NCBI RefSeq assembly: GCF_023502145.1
Contig: NZ_JAMFLI010000002.1
Span: 124,001-188,000, forward strand
Reading direction: 5' to 3'
Length of the DNA: 64,000 nt
DNA from: Craterilacuibacter sp. RT1T
Lineage (GTDB): Bacteria; Pseudomonadota; Gammaproteobacteria; Burkholderiales; Chromobacteriaceae
Positions 61,452 through 64,000 of this stretch are shown in pieces (the first letter of the stretch is position 1; each line of letters opens with the position of its first letter). The position numbers and the translations under genes were made by a program. The notes under the pieces were generated by a model. That model did no database searches, had not been told where the DNA came from, and saw nothing but the letters and a program-made list of their open reading frames with translations.

Positions 61452-61840
61452 AGCGCATGGCCCTGATCTTGCTGCTCGCCCATGGCGTGGCATCTGCCGC
61501 CGACTGCCCGGGCCTGGCCGGGCGTTTCGAAATCCTGTGGCCGGGCGAGCCCCCGCAGGCTATGCGCGTGGTGCAAAGCCGGCAGGACGGGCAACTGGCC
61601 TACCGCGTCGAGGTCGCCCTGCCTGACGGGCGCTGGGTGGCGCAGCGCGCCAGTACGCAGGCCAACCGCTACCGCTCCGAGCTTGGGTTGCTGCCGCGCT
61701 GCGCGCTCATGGTCGAGGGTTACGGCCTGTTCGCGCGGCATCGCGCCGTAGCGTGGACCGGCTTGCCCGGCGCCGGGCAGGCCGAATGGGTGTTCTGGGC
61801 GGACAAGTCGCTGTGGCCGGTACGCCGGCTGGGCGACTAA
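61448..61840 (+). CDS. Small secreted protein, third gene of the coupled operon
   Basis: 130 aa; signal peptide MKRMALILLLAHGVASA, mature part starts near ADCPGLAGRFEILWPGE. Two cysteines (DCPG, LPRCAL) could form a disulfide. No family recognised. The ATGA overlap with the upstream paralog indicates coupled translation, so it probably works with the two repeat proteins. Its end overlaps the convergent lipoprotein gene by 4 bases. Confidence 0.7.
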   Translation: MKRMALILLLAHGVASAADCPGLAGRFEILWPGEPPQAMRVVQSRQDGQLAYRVEVALPDGRWVAQRASTQANRYRSELGLLPRCALMVEGYGLFARHRAVAWTGLPGAGQAEWVFWADKSLWPVRRLGD

Positions 61841-62535
61841 CAGCTAAAGCAGAACGGCAAAGGATCTGCTGGGCGCATGCCTTCGGCGTCACGCATAAAG
61901 TCGCTGGCGGCAAAGTCGCGCGGGCAGTCGATGTTGTCCAGCGCCTTGACCCGCAGCCTGGAGAAATTGACGCTACCGTTGGCGCGCAGGCCCAGCACGC
62001 CGCCGGCAAGCTTGGGGTCGCTGTGGCGCAGCAAGGGCTGGCCGTCGACCCACGCGGTCATCTGTTTGTTGCACACGTTGACGGCGAGACGGTAGCGGCG
62101 GCCGGTAAACAGCTCGAACGCCGACTGCACCTGCGAGGGTACGCCGCGGTCGATGTCCGGCAGGCGCAGGTAGCCGACTCCGGCATAGGCACGCTTATCG
62201 ATGTCGTACAGCACGAAGCGGGAGAAGCGCACGTCGTGCCACGACAGCATCAGCTCGGCCAGTACGCCCTGATGTACGACGACATCGGTCTCGACACGAT
62301 AGTTGGCCGGCAGCGGCAGGCGCGAACGCAATACCGCCATTTCATTGCCGCCACAGCTGTTTTTTCGGTGCTGCTCGCTCAGCGGGATACAGCTGCCATG
62401 CAAAGTACCATCGGCTAGCGCTTGCCACTGGCCGCGTATCACCTGCCAATCACGGGTGAAGGCGGCGGGGTCGGGGGTGGTGCTCGCGCAGCCGGCGAGC
62501 GCAAGGGAAACAAGGCACAGGGCTAGGGCTTTCAT
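61837..62535 (-). CDS. Lipoprotein with a concanavalin/laminin-G-like (DUF1080-type) domain
   Basis: 232 aa. Lipobox LALAGC (Cys16) after MKALALCLVSLALAG. The body has the rhythm of a beta-jellyroll: YRVETDVVVHQGVLAELMLSW, YRLAVNVCNKQMTAWVDGQPLL, LAGGVLGLRANGSVNFSRLRVK, as in 3-keto-disaccharide hydrolase (DUF1080) and LamG-like domains that bind sugar polymers. Six cysteines. No catalytic site is established. Convergent with the secreted operon; divergent from the next gene by 50 bp. Confidence 0.72.
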   Translation of the reverse strand: MKALALCLVSLALAGCASTTPDPAAFTRDWQVIRGQWQALADGTLHGSCIPLSEQHRKNSCGGNEMAVLRSRLPLPANYRVETDVVVHQGVLAELMLSWHDVRFSRFVLYDIDKRAYAGVGYLRLPDIDRGVPSQVQSAFELFTGRRYRLAVNVCNKQMTAWVDGQPLLRHSDPKLAGGVLGLRANGSVNFSRLRVKALDNIDCPRDFAASDFMRDAEGMRPADPLPFCFSC

Positions 62536-62585
62536 GCACCTATTCTAACCCCAATTGGGTTTTATTATTTTTATGAAGTGTGTGA

Positions 62586-62918
62586 ATGCATAAGCGGCGG
62601 GGGTGTGCAGCAGCCATACTGGCTCTGGTATGGGCTTCGGGGGGCGCGAGTGCCGATGATTTGTTTCAGGGCACACTGATGCCAGTTGGCGCGCAGTGGC
62701 AGCTTGAGCGCTGCAACGCAGTCAAAACGCGTTATCGGCTGGTGCTGCCGGCTGGGGCGGATGCACGGCTGGAACAGGCATGGCGCTTGCGTAGTGGTCA
62801 TCCCGTGCAGCTGACTTTGCTTGGCGAGGCCGTGGCCGAAGAGGGCGCTTACCGGCTTGAAGTACGCGAAGTGCGTGCGCTGCTATCGGGCAGCTGCCAT
62901 CTGGAAAGCCTGTTCTGA
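62586..62918 (+). CDS. Small exported hypothetical protein
   Basis: 110 aa; signal-peptide-like N-terminus (GCAAAILALVWASGGASA) with mature start near DDLFQG. Two cysteines (RCNAV, GSCHL) can pair. It has the same scale and style as the small secreted protein at 61448 but no clear sequence match by eye. Weak Shine-Dalgarno. No family recognised. Confidence 0.6.
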   Translation: MHKRRGCAAAILALVWASGGASADDLFQGTLMPVGAQWQLERCNAVKTRYRLVLPAGADARLEQAWRLRSGHPVQLTLLGEAVAEEGAYRLEVREVRALLSGSCHLESLF

Positions 62919-62983
62919 ATTTGGCGAGACGGCGCTTGTTACGCTGGCCAGTTTGATCCGAACCTTTCATAAGGAGAGATACG

Positions 62984-63502
62984 ATGCCCCTCAAAGTCTA
63001 CCTGGCCGGCCCCGACGTGTTCCGTGTCGACGCCGATGCCTATTTTGCCTGCCTCAAGGCCGAACTTTTTGCTTTGGGTCTGGAGGGCGTCTCGCCGCTG
63101 GACGGGGAACTGTCCGCGCATGAATCGCCCGCCGCACTAGCTTACGCCATTTATCACGCGAATATCGCGCGCATCGCCGAGGCGGATGCGGTACTGGCCA
63201 ACCTTGCGTGGTTTCGCGGCACCGAACCCGACTCGGGCACCGCCTTCGAGCTGGGCTTTGCCGCCGCGCTGAAAAAGCCGGTGTTCGCCTACAACGTGCC
63301 GGCGGTGCCGATGCAGCGCCGGCTGGCCGGTGAGCTGGCGCTTGTCGCCGATGGCGACACTTTGCGCGATGCGGCGGGGATGGAGGTCGAGAACTTCGGC
63401 CTGCCGCTGAACCTGATGCTCGCCGTGAGCGCGCAGTGTCACGAGACGCGCGAGGCGGCGCTCGCCGCACTCGCCGCCTTCCTGCGCCCGGCAGCGCGTT
63501 AG
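62984..63502 (+). CDS. Nucleoside 2-deoxyribosyltransferase family protein
   Basis: 172 aa from the ATG at 62984, after AAGGAGAG. YLAGPDVFRVDADAYF at the N-terminus (phosphate/ribose loop) and EPDSGTAFELGFAAALKKPVF with the catalytic Glu (E in AFELG) are characteristic. Such enzymes swap bases on 2'-deoxyribosides or hydrolyse dNMPs (DNPH1/Rcl relatives). It sits among exported proteins but has no signal peptide, so it is cytoplasmic. Confidence 0.9.
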   Translation: MPLKVYLAGPDVFRVDADAYFACLKAELFALGLEGVSPLDGELSAHESPAALAYAIYHANIARIAEADAVLANLAWFRGTEPDSGTAFELGFAAALKKPVFAYNVPAVPMQRRLAGELALVADGDTLRDAAGMEVENFGLPLNLMLAVSAQCHETREAALAALAAFLRPAAR

Positions 63503-63509
63503 TGCCGAC

Positions 63510-63950
63510 ATGACAGGTTTTGTCGCAAGGGCGGGCACCCTAGCATTGGGCTTGTCACTCTTGATGGCGGGGGGCGCACAGGCCGCACTGGTCGGCCCCA
63601 GCGGTTTTACCCGCGCTGAAATCGCCGACTTCGCGCGTGAGGTGCAGGACGCGCTCGCCCACGCTGACACCCGGCGCCTGGCGCGCCTGAGCCAGTGGCC
63701 GCTCAGGGTCAACGTGGCGCAGGGCAAGGTGCGCCTGCTCGCGCGCAGCGCCTTGCGCCGCGAATTCGGCCGGGTATTCCCCCCTGCGCTGATCGCCAGG
63801 GTGCGCGCGCAGGACGCGCACGCCCTGTTCGAGAACGCCGACGGGGTGATGTTTGGCGACGGCGAATTGTGGGCGCACGGCGTATGCGAAGACCGCGCCT
63901 GCCTGCGCAGCCGTCTGCTGCTGTTTGCCGTCAACCCGCCCTCTCGGTGA
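63510..63950 (+). CDS. Exported hypothetical protein
   Basis: 146 aa starting 7 bp after the deoxyribosyltransferase stop, so co-transcribed. Signal peptide with LALGLSLLMAGGAQA; mature protein starts ALVGP. It contains EVQDALAHADTRRLARLSQWPLRVN and ends with a two-Cys segment (GVCEDRACLRS) before LLLFAVN. The layout fits a small periplasmic domain, perhaps a SnoaL/NTF2-like fold, but this is a guess; no family is recognised. A weak inverted repeat (AGGCAGGC / GCCTGCCT, 63953-63983) follows at the window end. Confidence 0.65.
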   Translation: MTGFVARAGTLALGLSLLMAGGAQAALVGPSGFTRAEIADFAREVQDALAHADTRRLARLSQWPLRVNVAQGKVRLLARSALRREFGRVFPPALIARVRAQDAHALFENADGVMFGDGELWAHGVCEDRACLRSRLLLFAVNPPSR

Positions 63951-64000
63951 AAAGGCAGGCGGCGCGTGCTGCCTGCCTCTGGCTTGGCTGCTGCCGTTCA

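Overview
The window is a dense, GC-rich piece of bacterial chromosome. Gene content and protein style point to a betaproteobacterium, most likely the Neisseriales/Chromobacteriaceae side. That placement is inference from protein resemblance; the window holds no rRNA or tRNA gene to anchor it. About 50 genes are supported. Nearly all are ordinary chromosomal housekeeping, catabolic or envelope genes, and no prophage, CRISPR array or intact transposase gene is visible.

Layout. 1-14.3 kb: 3' end of a quinone oxidoreductase, an orphan gene, typA, an isoprenoid-precursor operon (xseB-ispA-dxs plus an MgtC/DUF4010 membrane protein), a TerC-family protein, an SDR, sstT and valS. 14.3-16.05 kb: an AT-rich orphan membrane-protein gene followed by about 0.9 kb of non-coding DNA built from direct and inverted repeats; this is the clearest foreign-looking patch. 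16-19.7 kb: NERD-domain protein, glycine-zipper lipoprotein, YkgJ-type protein, Ivy-type lysozyme inhibitor and PPK2. 19.8-25.2 kb: glnS, cysS, rpmE and an ArnT-like glycosyltransferase. 25.3-28.1 kb: a secreted ImpA-type metalloprotease lipoprotein.

28.1-42.3 kb is a catabolic block read entirely on the minus strand. The leucine/isovalerate genes (liuR, liuA, liuB, liuC, liuD, and HMG-CoA lyase) and the last two tyrosine-catabolism steps (maiA, fahA, with a VOC protein) both lead to acetoacetate, and acetoacetyl-CoA synthetase (aacS) ends the block by activating it. A PAS-GGDEF-EAL protein sits in the middle. Two matching MerR-type operator/promoters, before liuA and before the HMG-CoA lyase gene, show the LiuR regulon directly in the DNA.

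42.5-54.1 kb: a YecA/UPF0149 SEC-C protein, an ethanolamine module (eutR, permease, eutB, eutC) without microcompartment genes, dctA, and an AdiA-type amino-acid decarboxylase with its APC antiporter. 54.1-55.1 kb: a decayed stretch, a 146-bp MITE-like element and a prolyl-tRNA deacylase-type gene. 55.4-58.4 kb: katG and a DJ-1/PfpI protein. 58.5-64 kb: a run of small and medium secreted proteins. These include two tandem paralogous repeat proteins translationally coupled to a third secreted protein, a lipoprotein and a nucleoside 2-deoxyribosyltransferase.

Most transcription units end in strong, often bidirectional, intrinsic terminators. The most unusual items are the AT-rich gene with its repeat mosaic, the MITE, the LiuR operators, and the coupled secreted paralog operon.
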